This document shows, piece after piece, positions 5,176 through 5,178 of a stretch of 5,178 nucleotides of DNA. Source of the stretch: Pseudomonadales bacterium (GTDB lineage: Bacteria; Pseudomonadota; Gammaproteobacteria; Pseudomonadales; Azotimanducaceae); NCBI GenBank assembly GCA_007128525.1, contig SKXG01000422.1:1-5178 (forward strand). Direction: 5' to 3'. The translations under genes were made by a program, and so were the position numbers. The notes below the pieces were generated by a model. It saw only the letters and a list, made by a program, of their open reading frames with translations. It ran no database searches and was not told the origin of the DNA. Each line of letters begins with the position of its first letter. The stretch's first letter is position 1.

Positions 5176-5178
5176 CAT

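Noticed and set aside
1..5178. CRISPR array, tRNA or rRNA gene, insertion sequence or prophage gene.
   Set aside because: No regularly spaced repeats, no tRNA-like cloverleaf, no transposase or phage motif, and no terminal inverted repeats were seen on either strand.

Overview
The window looks like chromosomal DNA of a GC-rich gammaproteobacterium. The evidence is an ArcA/TorR-type response regulator, a UPF0270 (YheU-like) protein, and Sec-exported proteins without Gram-positive anchors. Assignments rest on remembered family sequences and motifs, not on a database search.

Positions 1 to 3847 (minus strand) hold four co-directional genes read from high to low coordinates: 3847-2759, 2720-2229, 2062-758 and 749 to beyond the left edge. 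Spacings are 38, 166 and 8 nt, so they probably form one operon. All four products start with a signal peptide and consist of beta-rich extracellular-type modules. The first and third are paralogues with the same layout: an N-terminal strand segment, a middle beta domain, and a C-terminal DUF11-like domain. The second is a minimal DUF11-like domain alone. The fourth is cut by the window edge; it starts with a similar N-terminal segment and continues into cadherin-like repeats of about 91 residues. The most economical reading is a set of secreted or surface structural/adhesive proteins, with the incomplete last gene as candidate for the largest, possibly anchoring, component. That function is inferred.

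Positions 3848 to 4045 carry no gene but several dyads, including a perfect 9-bp stem-loop 43 nt before the first operon gene. No convincing sigma-70 promoter was found there.

Positions 4046 to 4270 (minus) encode a UPF0270/YheU-like protein of normal length. Its reading frame has no ATG at all: the codon where the family has its initiator Met is ATC, preceded by a good Shine-Dalgarno sequence.

Positions 4438 to 5145 (plus) encode a complete OmpR/PhoB-family response regulator closest to ArcA/TorR. It is divergent from the UPF0270 gene, with a 22-bp dyad between them, and is followed by a strong hairpin at the right edge. No histidine kinase is present in the window.
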